Shown: positions 32,219 through 40,526 of the stretch, in pieces | Position numbering within the stretch: position 1 is the first letter of the stretch | How the letters are laid out: each line of letters opens with the position of its first letter | From: Synechococcus sp. HK05 | Lineage (GTDB): Bacteria > Cyanobacteriota > Cyanobacteriia > PCC-6307 > Cyanobiaceae | DNA length: 64,000 nt | NCBI RefSeq assembly: GCF_019104765.1 | Contig: NZ_JAHRXJ010000010.1 | Location: 1 to 64,000 of the forward strand | Direction of reading: 5' to 3' | Notes under the pieces: generated by a model | Seen by the model: the letters and a program-made list of their open reading frames with translations, nothing else | What the model was told of the DNA's origin: nothing | Database searches by the model: none | Translations under genes and position numbers: made by a program

Positions 32219-33208
32219 GCAGGTTTTGCCCGCAAGGCTTGCCGGAACATCCACCAGGCGCCGCTGCCCTCCCACCAGCAACACCACTGTGGTGCCGCTC
32301 TGCTGCACGTCGAGCTCGGCCTTGATCACACCAGGCAGGGGCAGCCTCAGCGTGCCTGCGGCGGCATCCACAGCCCCCTCCAGCCCAAACGCCTCCACTT
32401 GCAACAGGGCTGCCACAGCATCTGGAGCAAAGGGATGGGCGAGCTCCACGCCGGGCAGTTGCTCGGGCCACCAATCGGGCCGTTGTGCCAACACCGTTGC
32501 GGCCGCCGGGCCATGCAAGCCCAGGCGCGTGGGCATGAAACCGCGCAAGCTGTAGCAGCTCATCCGCTGCCGCAGCAGCTCGGCCTTGGGGCCAGCACAC
32601 TCCAGCGCCAGGCTCAGTTGCCAAGGCCCCCCGGGGGCGAGCAAAGCCGCCATGTGCTCCAGCCGGCTGCGCCAGCGCTGATCCAATCGCAAGCTTGCGG
32701 AGGATGGCAAACGCAGGCGCAGCACCAACTCCAGGCTGGCCAGGGATTGGCGGGTCTGATCCCACCAACTCAACAGGGGCTCCAGCAGGGTTTCCACCAG
32801 GGAGGGCCCGGTGCGAGCCAGCTCCAGCAAAGCCAGGGCCTCAGCCGGCGCGGGCAGCAGCACCGTGAGCTCAGCAGCCTTCTCCAGCGCTTCTGCGAGC
32901 ACCAAACAGCGCAGAAGCATGTCAACCCCGGGTAGAGGCGGAATCAACAAAGGCTGCACGGCCTGCAGCTCCAGCAATTGCAACCAATCGGCCAAACGCG
33001 GCTCGAGCTGCTGCCAAAGCGCGAGCGCATCAGGAACGGCGCTGTAGGTGCGCAGCTCAAGCGCAGGCTCTACCCCGGCAAGCTGCGAGAGCCACTGCTC
33101 GCCACTGAGATCGAGCACCGCACCGCGGGGCTGTGCGGCGACAACCGCACAGGCCAGGGAGGGCAGGTCAGCGCTCACAAAGTGCAAACCCAATCCCGGT
33201 AAATCCAT
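32171..33208 (-). CDS. ArsA/Get3-like protein without P-loop
   Basis: A 345-residue protein with ArsA/Get3 features but no ATP-binding loop. The segment PPLPGVDMLLRCLVLAEALE followed by TVLLPAPAEALALLEL matches the switch and helical region of ArsA, and the last 80 residues (LRLPLPGVIKAELDVQQSG to the end) match the ArsA_HSP20-like domain. The N-terminus (LGLHFVSADLPS) replaces the Walker A region. It is probably a non-catalytic relative. Divergent from the second DUF5132 gene. Confidence 0.5.
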   Translation of the reverse strand: MDLPGLGLHFVSADLPSLACAVVAAQPRGAVLDLSGEQWLSQLAGVEPALELRTYSAVPDALALWQQLEPRLADWLQLLELQAVQPLLIPPLPGVDMLLRCLVLAEALEKAAELTVLLPAPAEALALLELARTGPSLVETLLEPLLSWWDQTRQSLASLELVLRLRLPSSASLRLDQRWRSRLEHMAALLAPGGPWQLSLALECAGPKAELLRQRMSCYSLRGFMPTRLGLHGPAAATVLAQRPDWWPEQLPGVELAHPFAPDAVAALLQVEAFGLEGAVDAAAGTLRLPLPGVIKAELDVQQSGTTVVLLVGGQRRLVDVPASLAGKTCSGARLESGWLELRFL

Positions 33209-33302
33209 TGATAACTACTTGTTTGCTGATGTGTGCCGCGGTGCAGCGTCAGACCTGCAGATTCGCTTTACAGTGCGTCGAATTCTGGCAAGGCGCCTCC
33301 CC

Positions 33303-33635
33303 ATGTTCGAGTTCGAAACCGTCCTCGCCTTTGGGGTTGGCGCCAGTCTCGTTGCACTCGCTCCCATGGTGCGTCGCATGGGCAATCACCAGCTCGGCGA
33401 CTCGATGAGCAGCGTGGGCAAATCCATGGCCAAGAACGGCATCAAGGTGGGCGTCACCGTGGCTGGGGTGGCTGGCACCGCCGCCCGCAACGTGGCCCGC
33501 ACCGCAGCGGAAGCAGCCGAGTCGCTCGTGGATCTGGTGGCTGAAGCGAAATCCGAGATGGACGACACCGCCACGGACACCGACGCCAGCCCTGCAGCCA
33601 GCGAGAAGGCCATCACGAAGGTGAAGGTCGACTGA
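33303..33635 (+). CDS. DUF5132 small membrane protein, copy 2
   Basis: A 110-residue paralog of the protein at 31458-31748: hydrophobic start (TVLAFGVGASLVALAPMVRR), middle helix (KNGIKVGVTVAGVAGTAARN) and acidic tail (AAESLVDLVAEAKSEMDD). It is the first gene of the ATPase operon, 49 bp before the P-type ATPase. The position next to the ATPase supports a PacL-like accessory role. Confidence 0.6.
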   Translation: MFEFETVLAFGVGASLVALAPMVRRMGNHQLGDSMSSVGKSMAKNGIKVGVTVAGVAGTAARNVARTAAEAAESLVDLVAEAKSEMDDTATDTDASPAASEKAITKVKVD

Positions 33636-33684
33636 GCGCGCCAACGCTCCCTGCCTGTCGCTGATCCCTTCTCCCCCTGCTGCC

Positions 33685-36159
33685 GTGCTCGCTGAAACGC
33701 ATCGTCCCACTCACCTCTCGGTTGTACCCGTGGCGCGGGGCGGCCAATCGGCTGTGGGTTACACCGTGGAGCAGGTGCTGCACCACAGCCCACGGCGGGT
33801 GCGCTTCCGCGTGGGCGGCAGCAGCAGCAGCTGGCCCCAGTTGGAGCAGGCCTTGGGCCAGGCCAGCGAGGTGAAGCATGTCCGCCTCAACAGCGTGGCT
33901 GGATGCTGCGTGGTGGAATTCGAGCGTCAGGCCGGGATTGATCCCCTGCAATGGCTGAAACAGCTGCCTGGAGCGCTGCCAGCCCTTGAAAAGCTGGCCG
34001 CCCAACCCAGCGGCCAAGCGGCCAGCAAACCAGCGGCCAACAATGCTGAAGGCGAGGACGACGACAGCTTCGTTCCGAGCCGCATCATCCTGCCGGTGAG
34101 CTCCCTGGCCCTGGCCCTGCTGGCCGGCCCGCTCGCCCTGCCGCCGTTGGCGGTGGCCGGCTTCATCCTTGTATCGGCCCACCTGAGCTTCAAGCGCGCC
34201 TGGCAAGGCCTGAAGGAAGAACGGAAGATCAACGTTGACTTCCTCGATGCCCTAGCGGTGACCCTCCACAGCCTGGAGGGCTTCCTGGTGGGCCCGGCGA
34301 TGATGATCACCATGATCGAGGGCGGTGAAGCGGTGCGCGACGCCACCCAGCGCATCGCCCACTCGGCGAACACCGATCTGCTCGCCAGCCTGCAGACCGA
34401 TGTGCGCCTGCTGGTGGATGGCGCCGAGGTGATCGTGCCCAGCACAAGCCTGCAGGCGGGCGATCGCATCGCCCTCTTCCCCGGCGATCAGATACCGGTG
34501 GACGGCCGCATCGACAGCGGCGAGGGTTCACTGGATGTGGTGAAGCTCACCGGTGAATCCGTCCCCCGCCACGCCGGCCCCGGCGATGAAGTGCTGGCGG
34601 GCTTCATCCTGCTGGAGGGCAACCTCGTGGTGGAAACCCAGGCCGTGGGCGAAGCCACCCGGGTGGGTCAGATCACCGCGATGATCGAATCGGCCCCCGT
34701 GTACGACACCCGCGTGGGCAACGTGGCCGGCAAGGTAGCCAACCGCTTCGTGTTGCCCACGTTGGCGCTGGCTGGCCTGTCGCTGCTGCTGAGCGGCGGC
34801 AACATCGCCCAAGCCGCCTCGCTGCTCATGTTCGATCTGGGCACCGGCCTGCGCGTGTCCGTGCCCACGGCGATCATGGCCGCCCTCACCCGCGCCGGCA
34901 GCCAGGGCCTCTTGATCCGCAGCGGCCGCTCCCTCGAGCAGCTGGTGGATATCGATGTGGTGGTGTTCGATAAGACCGGCACCCTCACCCAGGGCCACCC
35001 CTCCGTGGTGCATGTAGAAGTGGTGAGCGGCGCCCACTCGATCAACAAGCTGGTGCAGCTTGCTGCCTCAGCGGAGCAGGGCCTCAACCACCCGGTGGCC
35101 GAGGCGATCGTGAAGCACGCCGAAGAGCTCGGCGTGAGTGCCGATGAATGCGAGGCCTGGGATTACCGCATCGGTCGGGGCGTCGCCGCCACGATCCATG
35201 GCCACCAGGTGCTGGTGGGCAACGCCAAGCTCCTGCGCGAAGAAAACCTCGAGCCCGCCACGCCGAGCGTGGATCCCGAGCTGGAAACCGCTACCCCGGT
35301 GTATCTGGCGGTGGATGGCACCGTGGTGGCGGTGATCTACGCCGCCGATGCGCTGCGGCCCGACAGCCAGGCGATGGTGGCTGAGCTGCACCGCCGCGGC
35401 ATTCAGGCCCACATGCTCACCGGTGATGTGAGCAGCGTGGCCCACGCCGTAGCCAAGCGCCTGGGCCTCCGGCCTGAGGAAGTGCACGCCGATGCCCTCC
35501 CCGATGAGAAGGCGAAGCTGGTGCAACAACTGAGCCAGCAGGGCCACAAGGTGGCCTTCGTGGGCGACGGCATCAACGACTCCGCAGCCCTTGCCTACGC
35601 CGATGTGTCGATTTCGTTTGCCTCCGGAAGCGATCTGGCCCGCGAAACGGCCGACATCGTGCTCACCAACGACAAGGTGTCGGATCTGATCGTGGCCCAG
35701 GATTTGGCCCGCGAAACCTTCGGCCTTGTGAAGCAGAACATCGGCATCGTGGGTGTGCCGAACCTGTCCGCCCTCGTGCTGGGCACCTTCCTGCCGGTGA
35801 GCCCGATCGCCGCCGTGTTGCTCAACAACGGCTCCTGCCTGGTGGCTGCCGCCAACGCCATGCGCGTGCTGGGGTTCAAAGGCAAGCAACTGGCCCCAGC
35901 CGCTGCCAACCCTGCACCCGCCGCGCAAGACAAAGCCCCAGCGGTTGTAAAGCCGGTGGCTGTTCAACAACCCACCGTGGAACACCCCCAAGCCATCAGC
36001 CTGGCGGCGCTCTCCAAGCGACTGGGTGTTGCCCACCAGAGCATCACCGCACGGCGCAAGCGCGGCGATTTCGGCAGCTGGATTCAATCGCTCGATCCAG
36101 CAGGCATTGCCTGGTCGTATTGCGACCGCTCCAACACCTACCGCCAAGCCAGCGCTTGA
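33685..36159 (+). CDS. P1B-like P-type ATPase with C-terminal HTH-like tail
   Basis: An 824-residue cation pump. A Cys-free HMA-like domain (about residues 25-95; HSPRRVRFRV) is followed by membrane helices, the actuator TGES (289-292), phosphorylation motif DKTGTLTQ (Asp429), a HP motif in EQGLNHPVAEAIVK, and GDGINDSAAL (627-636). The membrane motif where many P1B pumps have CPC reads LLMFDLGTGLRVSVPTA, so metal choice is unclear. The last 60 residues add a helix-turn-helix-like segment (ISLAALSKRLGVAHQSITAR). GTG start. Confidence 0.85.
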   Translation: MLAETHRPTHLSVVPVARGGQSAVGYTVEQVLHHSPRRVRFRVGGSSSSWPQLEQALGQASEVKHVRLNSVAGCCVVEFERQAGIDPLQWLKQLPGALPALEKLAAQPSGQAASKPAANNAEGEDDDSFVPSRIILPVSSLALALLAGPLALPPLAVAGFILVSAHLSFKRAWQGLKEERKINVDFLDALAVTLHSLEGFLVGPAMMITMIEGGEAVRDATQRIAHSANTDLLASLQTDVRLLVDGAEVIVPSTSLQAGDRIALFPGDQIPVDGRIDSGEGSLDVVKLTGESVPRHAGPGDEVLAGFILLEGNLVVETQAVGEATRVGQITAMIESAPVYDTRVGNVAGKVANRFVLPTLALAGLSLLLSGGNIAQAASLLMFDLGTGLRVSVPTAIMAALTRAGSQGLLIRSGRSLEQLVDIDVVVFDKTGTLTQGHPSVVHVEVVSGAHSINKLVQLAASAEQGLNHPVAEAIVKHAEELGVSADECEAWDYRIGRGVAATIHGHQVLVGNAKLLREENLEPATPSVDPELETATPVYLAVDGTVVAVIYAADALRPDSQAMVAELHRRGIQAHMLTGDVSSVAHAVAKRLGLRPEEVHADALPDEKAKLVQQLSQQGHKVAFVGDGINDSAALAYADVSISFASGSDLARETADIVLTNDKVSDLIVAQDLARETFGLVKQNIGIVGVPNLSALVLGTFLPVSPIAAVLLNNGSCLVAAANAMRVLGFKGKQLAPAAANPAPAAQDKAPAVVKPVAVQQPTVEHPQAISLAALSKRLGVAHQSITARRKRGDFGSWIQSLDPAGIAWSYCDRSNTYRQASA

Positions 36160-36162
36160 TCG

Positions 36163-36684
36163 ATGCTGGCCAGCTGCGCTGAACTGGTGCATTCCCTGCC
36201 GGGGCGGTGGCGCTACCGCCTGCGCAGCGCCACACCGATTCAGTGGGATCAACTGCAGCGGGAACTGGAAGCGGCCCTGCAATCTTCAGCCTGGCGCTGG
36301 CGCCTCAATCGCCACTGCAGCACGCTGCTGCTCGAAGCCAAAGCCGCAGACCACGATCAACAGCAAGAGGGCTGGCAAACGCTGGTGGCCGCCCTGGCGC
36401 GCAGTGGGGCCACCCCACCTGAGCCCGAGGTGGTGCAGGTGAAGGTGCAGGTGGTGCGCGATCAGCCCTCCTGCGTGAAGCGTTGGCTGCTCGCACCGGC
36501 CAATCTGATCAGCTTTCTGATGGCCAGCGGATTGCTCAGCCTGGCCGCGGTGCTTCTGCTGGGGGGAATTGTGGGGTTAATCCTGCCGCTGGCCCCTGGC
36601 TTGCCCCTGCTGCTCCTGGCCTTTGTGCTGGTGGAAACAGCGTTCAAGCTGCGGCGCCCCTTCACCACGGCCACGGCAGCCTGA
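36163..36684 (+). CDS. HMA-like protein with two membrane helices
   Basis: A 173-residue protein with a Cys-free HMA-like domain (VHSLPGRWRYRLRSATPIQW) and two C-terminal helices (LISFLMASGLLSLAAVLLLG, VGLILPLAPGLPLLLLAFVL). Same build as 31745-32218. It starts three bases after the ATPase stop and is separated by one base from the next gene, so it belongs to the operon. Possible membrane accessory subunit. Confidence 0.6.
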   Translation: MLASCAELVHSLPGRWRYRLRSATPIQWDQLQRELEAALQSSAWRWRLNRHCSTLLLEAKAADHDQQQEGWQTLVAALARSGATPPEPEVVQVKVQVVRDQPSCVKRWLLAPANLISFLMASGLLSLAAVLLLGGIVGLILPLAPGLPLLLLAFVLVETAFKLRRPFTTATAA

Positions 36685-36685
36685 G

Positions 36686-38722
36686 GTGGGAGTGATCGCA
36701 CCGTCTCCGATCTGGGAGATCCGCAGCGATCTGCCGGGCCGGGTCAGGCTGCGCTGCAGCGGGCTCGGTGACTCAGAGGCGCTGCGACGCCACTGCCGCA
36801 CCGTGCTCACGGGCTGTCACTGGCTGGAAGGCTTCCGCATCAACCCCATGGCCGGAAGCCTCAGCCTGCGCTTCCCGGCCAAACGTCGAGGGGGGCTGGA
36901 CGCGCTCCTGCAGCTGGCGCTCAACCTGCCCCATGGCTTCACGGCGCTTCAAGACATCAGCCAGCGCGCCCCCCGCAGCCACCGAACTCTGCGCCACGCG
37001 GCCTTCTGCGCTGGTGTTCTGGGGGTGGATTGGTTGGTGGGGGTGCCACTGCTGGCATTGCAGGGGGCGACAGCCCTCTTGATGCTGCCCGTGGTGCTGG
37101 AGCTGCTTCGCACCTTGCGGCAACGGCGCATCGTGCCTGTGGAGGCATTGGATCTCGGCTTCAGCGCTGTGTTGCTGCAGCAAGGGCTGCCGCGCGAGGC
37201 ACTGATGGATCTCGCCCTCGACGACGGCAGCAAGATCCTGCAGGAGGTGAGCCACCACGAACTGAGCCGGGCTGACTACCGCAATCTGATCAGCAGGCTC
37301 GCCGAGCAGGAAACGGTGCGCACGGCACCCGATGGGATGGAGCAACCGATCGGCGAGCTCCACCAGGGAGCACGCATCCAGTTGCAGAGCGGTGATCCGC
37401 TCTTCGTTCCCTGCCGGATCATCCAAGGTGAACTGGTGGCCATCAATCGCCAACTCACGGGCGACTGGCATCCGCGGCAATACAACCAAGGCGATGCGCT
37501 GGAGCCGGGTTGCCTGGTGCTCTCCGGCTCCGCTGAGCTGGAGGTGCTGCAGGCCTTCGCCGACTGCCCCCTCTTCCAACTGCCGCCACCGCCGCCAGAG
37601 CATGGAAATGCGTTGACACGGATGGCGGGCCAGCGCTTGATCAATCCGCTGCTCTTCGCCCTGGGCAGCTTCTGGGCCCTACGCGGTTCCAGCGAGCAAG
37701 CCCTGGCCGCCTTCCAGTTCAATCCCATCAACGACTGGGAAACCAGCCGCAATGCCAACCGCCTGGCGGCAGCCGCCGAGCTTCGCCTGCATGGCATCAA
37801 CATCGCCAACCCCAACGTGTTGAGCGATCTGGGGCGCATCCAGCGGCTGTTGATCAGCCACAGCTGCGCAGAGCGGCTGAATCAGATCCAGCTCAGCGAA
37901 GAACTCGCGCCCGAGAGCACGGTTCACCACGGCGACCTGGTCCGCATCCTCGCCGGCGTGCAGGCCTTCCTGGCGCAGGACAGCACCGTGGCGCTGTGCA
38001 ACGCACAGTTGGAGAACGTGATCGATCCAATGCCGGTGAAGCGGCTACAGCTGCACGATCTCAACCAGGAAGGATGGCAGGTTGAGCTTGAAGACGGTCG
38101 CCGCCTCCAGGTGCGGAACGGCGGCGAGCGCAACCCCTCGGGATTGAGCAGAAGTGTGGTGGTGGAGCCCCTGGAATTTCGCGAGGGGGAGCAATGCCTG
38201 GGCTGGGTGAAGCTCAAACGCACCCCGAATCAAGGTTGGATGCAGGTGCGCCAGCAGCTCGAGGAGCTCGGTATCGCTGTAACCATCGTGGGCCGCTCGG
38301 TGGATGATCCAGCGGAGGCCAGCCAACGGTTGCAGCGGCTGGAGGCTTACCAGGCCGAAGGAGAACGGGTGGGCTACCTCGGTGATGTGATCCACGACCT
38401 CCCAGCCCTGGCCCGAGCCGATGTGGCCATCGGCCTCGATTTCGATGAAGCCGGAATGCTCACCAACAAGCTGTGTGATCTCTCCTTGAGCCGTGATCCC
38501 CAGTGGCTGCCACGGCTGGTGGTGCTGAGCCGCAGCCTCCAACGCACCGCCGATGGCAATGCCGTGATGATCGGCCTCACCCATGTGCTCTCATCGGTGG
38601 CCACCGCAGGGCTGGCAATCAGCCCCCTGCAAACGGTGCTCCTGGCCGACATCCCCTTGCTGCTGGCGGAGCTGCGCAACATCAACAGCTTCCGCAGCCA
38701 CACCCGCCAGGCCTCGAGCTAA
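36686..38722 (+). CDS. Degenerate P-type ATPase-like protein
   Basis: A 678-residue protein with the overall order of a P1B ATPase but lacking its catalytic core residues. It starts with a Cys-free HMA-like domain (SDLPGRVRLRCSG), has membrane helices, an actuator-like part (CRIIQGELVAINRQLTGDWH in place of TGES), a segment SDLGRIQRLLISHSC where DKTGT is expected, and GDVIHDLPALARADVAIGLD in place of GDGINDSPAL. It probably cannot be phosphorylated. Start GTG at 36686 or 36692. Confidence 0.7.
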   Translation: MGVIAPSPIWEIRSDLPGRVRLRCSGLGDSEALRRHCRTVLTGCHWLEGFRINPMAGSLSLRFPAKRRGGLDALLQLALNLPHGFTALQDISQRAPRSHRTLRHAAFCAGVLGVDWLVGVPLLALQGATALLMLPVVLELLRTLRQRRIVPVEALDLGFSAVLLQQGLPREALMDLALDDGSKILQEVSHHELSRADYRNLISRLAEQETVRTAPDGMEQPIGELHQGARIQLQSGDPLFVPCRIIQGELVAINRQLTGDWHPRQYNQGDALEPGCLVLSGSAELEVLQAFADCPLFQLPPPPPEHGNALTRMAGQRLINPLLFALGSFWALRGSSEQALAAFQFNPINDWETSRNANRLAAAAELRLHGINIANPNVLSDLGRIQRLLISHSCAERLNQIQLSEELAPESTVHHGDLVRILAGVQAFLAQDSTVALCNAQLENVIDPMPVKRLQLHDLNQEGWQVELEDGRRLQVRNGGERNPSGLSRSVVVEPLEFREGEQCLGWVKLKRTPNQGWMQVRQQLEELGIAVTIVGRSVDDPAEASQRLQRLEAYQAEGERVGYLGDVIHDLPALARADVAIGLDFDEAGMLTNKLCDLSLSRDPQWLPRLVVLSRSLQRTADGNAVMIGLTHVLSSVATAGLAISPLQTVLLADIPLLLAELRNINSFRSHTRQASS

Positions 38723-39387
38723 CTCACCATCAAGTTGGTGACCATACTGAAGATGGTGGAATAAAAGAGGAAGCTCACAATCGCCTGCAGCAATACAATC
38801 CGCCGAGCCAAGCCATCTTCCAGATCCACATCGCTCATCGCAAAGGTGAGCGCCACGGAATAGGCCACATACAGGAAGTCTGTAAACAATGGCTCATCAG
38901 TTCCAGGAAAGATAAACACCTGCGCCCCATCGCCATCAGCTGATGGCTGGGGATTGCCCGCGAAATACACCTTGGCGTAGTACACAGCGAAGCTGAGGTG
39001 CAATTCCAACCAGGTGGTGAACAGCGCCGCAAAAAACAAGCTGATGCGCAAGGGAGCAGGCAGCAACCCCTGCCCCGATTTCACATCGTGCACACAGAAG
39101 CTCAGCACCAACACGCTCAGGAAGGCCAGCAACACCGTGCGCTGCAACAGGCGGGCTCCATTGGGGCGCCAGGTGGAGAAGATCTCGCGGGTCCGCGCGG
39201 CATCCAACCGCAGCGAGGTCCGCACCATGCGCAGCAGATCGGCCAAGGTGGTGGCGAGAATCGCCAGGGTGAGCGCCTCAGCCGGGTGAAAGCGGGCCAC
39301 AAGACCCACCACCATCACCGCGGTTCCGAAGGCAAAGGCTCGCAGGCAACGAGCCAGATCCTCAAAGGCAACAGGATGCTTAGCCAT
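38719..39387 (-). CDS. DUF1345 membrane protein, copy 2
   Basis: A 222-residue paralog of 29144-29815: TREIFSTWRPNGARLLQRTV, FAVYYAKVYFAGNPQPSADG and FTDFLYVAYSVALTFAMSDV are closely matched. About five helices. The ATG at 39387 (MAKHPVAF) is chosen. The 3' end overlaps the pseudo-ATPase stop by four bases. Function unknown; repeated association with the cluster may be meaningful. Confidence 0.7.
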   Translation of the reverse strand: MAKHPVAFEDLARCLRAFAFGTAVMVVGLVARFHPAEALTLAILATTLADLLRMVRTSLRLDAARTREIFSTWRPNGARLLQRTVLLAFLSVLVLSFCVHDVKSGQGLLPAPLRISLFFAALFTTWLELHLSFAVYYAKVYFAGNPQPSADGDGAQVFIFPGTDEPLFTDFLYVAYSVALTFAMSDVDLEDGLARRIVLLQAIVSFLFYSTIFSMVTNLMVS

Positions 39388-39392
39388 CCGGT

Positions 39393-39893
39393 TCAGGCTC
39401 GGCTGATCCGCCAGCTGCTGCGCTGGCCAGGCCGCTGCATGCGGGAAAACTGCAGGCCCAGCCGAATGAAGCCAATCGAGCCATCCTCTAAAGGCTGAGC
39501 TGCGGGCAAGCGACGCACCTCCAATAGATCGCACAACGGGCGACTATCGAGCTCGATGCCGCTGCGCATCAGCGTCTCCAGAATCTCCAGGCGCTCGCGC
39601 AACAACCGCAGCTGGGCATAGCGGGCCGCCTCACCCCAGCTATCCACCATCGGAACCGGCAGAGCCTCCTGGCCGGGTTCATCAAAAACCAACTCCGCTG
39701 TGATCGGCTCCAGCGGCGCACCGGAGCCCACATGCGCCGCCAGCTGTTCGGCCTGATCAACGCTGAGCAGCGTGCGCATGCCACGCCGGACTGGCTGGAT
39801 CCCAAGCCGGCGCAGCAGCAAGAGCAGATCAACGCGGCTGATTCCCAGCTCCTGCTCAAGCTGGGAGAGGGGAACCAGGTCAGGCTGGGCCAC
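39393..39893 (-). CDS. Hypothetical protein with N-terminal HTH-like segment
   Basis: A 166-residue protein. Its N-terminus reads as a MerR/HTH-17-like helix-turn-helix (VPLSQLEQELGISRVDLLLL, LRRLGIQPVRRG), followed by a helical central part (EAARYAQLRLLRERLEILET) and a Gln/Arg-rich tail. It lies six bases upstream of the DUF1345 gene on the same strand, so the two are probably co-transcribed. Possible regulator; no family name assigned. Confidence 0.5.
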   Translation of the reverse strand: MAQPDLVPLSQLEQELGISRVDLLLLLRRLGIQPVRRGMRTLLSVDQAEQLAAHVGSGAPLEPITAELVFDEPGQEALPVPMVDSWGEAARYAQLRLLRERLEILETLMRSGIELDSRPLCDLLEVRRLPAAQPLEDGSIGFIRLGLQFSRMQRPGQRSSWRISRA

Positions 39894-39984
39894 AACGGAT
39901 CACAGGATGCGGGCGCATTGTGACCGGATCAGCCCAAATCCGCCGCAACAGAGATCACGTTGGGCCGCTTGGGCCCTGTGGTGA

Positions 39985-40104
39985 TCAGGTTTTGGGCACA
40001 AACAACTGTGACAGGAAAATCAGAATCCCGGCACCGGCGAGCGCAGGAAGAATCACCGGCAGGCCCTTGGGGGCTACGGCTGAGGCAAACAGCAGGGCAT
40101 GCAT
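39985..40104 (-). CDS. 39-residue single-helix membrane protein
   Basis: ATG at 40104 opens a frame MHALLFASAVAPKGLPVILP followed by ALAGAGILIFLSQLFVPKT and TGA. It is one hydrophobic helix with a short tail, the size of small photosystem or cytochrome subunits, but it does not match those I know (PsbX, PsbY, PsaM, PetN, PetM). The region otherwise has no gene. Confidence 0.45.
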   Translation of the reverse strand: MHALLFASAVAPKGLPVILPALAGAGILIFLSQLFVPKT

Positions 40105-40131
40105 GACCTGTGCATCAGAGGCGACCTGTTG

Positions 40132-40368
40132 TTAGCACCGCTTCAGGGGTGCGGCAGCCGGTGCGCAACCTCTCGCAAACTGAACCCGCCGCCTTAATCG
40201 CACGCGATAGGCCACATGACTGGGCCCGTAGTGCCCCATCAACGCATCGCGGGCTTCGTGCTGGAGATCCTCGAGGTTGGTGGCCTGGATCTGCAGGTGC
40301 TGGGCGCGAGCGGTGGCCACCAGCTGGCCCGGCTGATCACGGATCAGCTCAAACACCACGTCTTGCAT
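40132..40368 (-). CDS. HicB-like hypothetical protein
   Basis: A 78-residue protein whose order of elements (VVFELIRDQPGQLVATARAQ, then NLEDLQHEARDALMGHYGP) follows the HicB/DUF1902 antitoxin fold seen at 6905-7111. No HicA-like gene lies next to it, so it may be a solitary regulator. It is divergent from rpaB. Confidence 0.45.
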   Translation of the reverse strand: MQDVVFELIRDQPGQLVATARAQHLQIQATNLEDLQHEARDALMGHYGPSHVAYRVRLRRRVQFARGCAPAAAPLKRC

Positions 40369-40526
40369 CTCAACTCCCGCGTCCTGAAACCAGCCTGGCT
40401 GGGATGCAGGCCCGTGGCGGGTGCCGCAGACGACGGAAAACCGTTCTCCCTGGGCTTGTAACAGTCGCCCCGAAACAGGCGAACATCCGCCACTCGAGGG
40501 TGAAACTGCCAGAAGTAGTGGTCGTG

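Noticed and set aside
35068-36282. 404-residue minus-strand open frame
   Set aside because: Shadow of the P-type ATPase; His/Gln/Gly-rich and without motifs, while the ATPase frame has all catalytic motifs.
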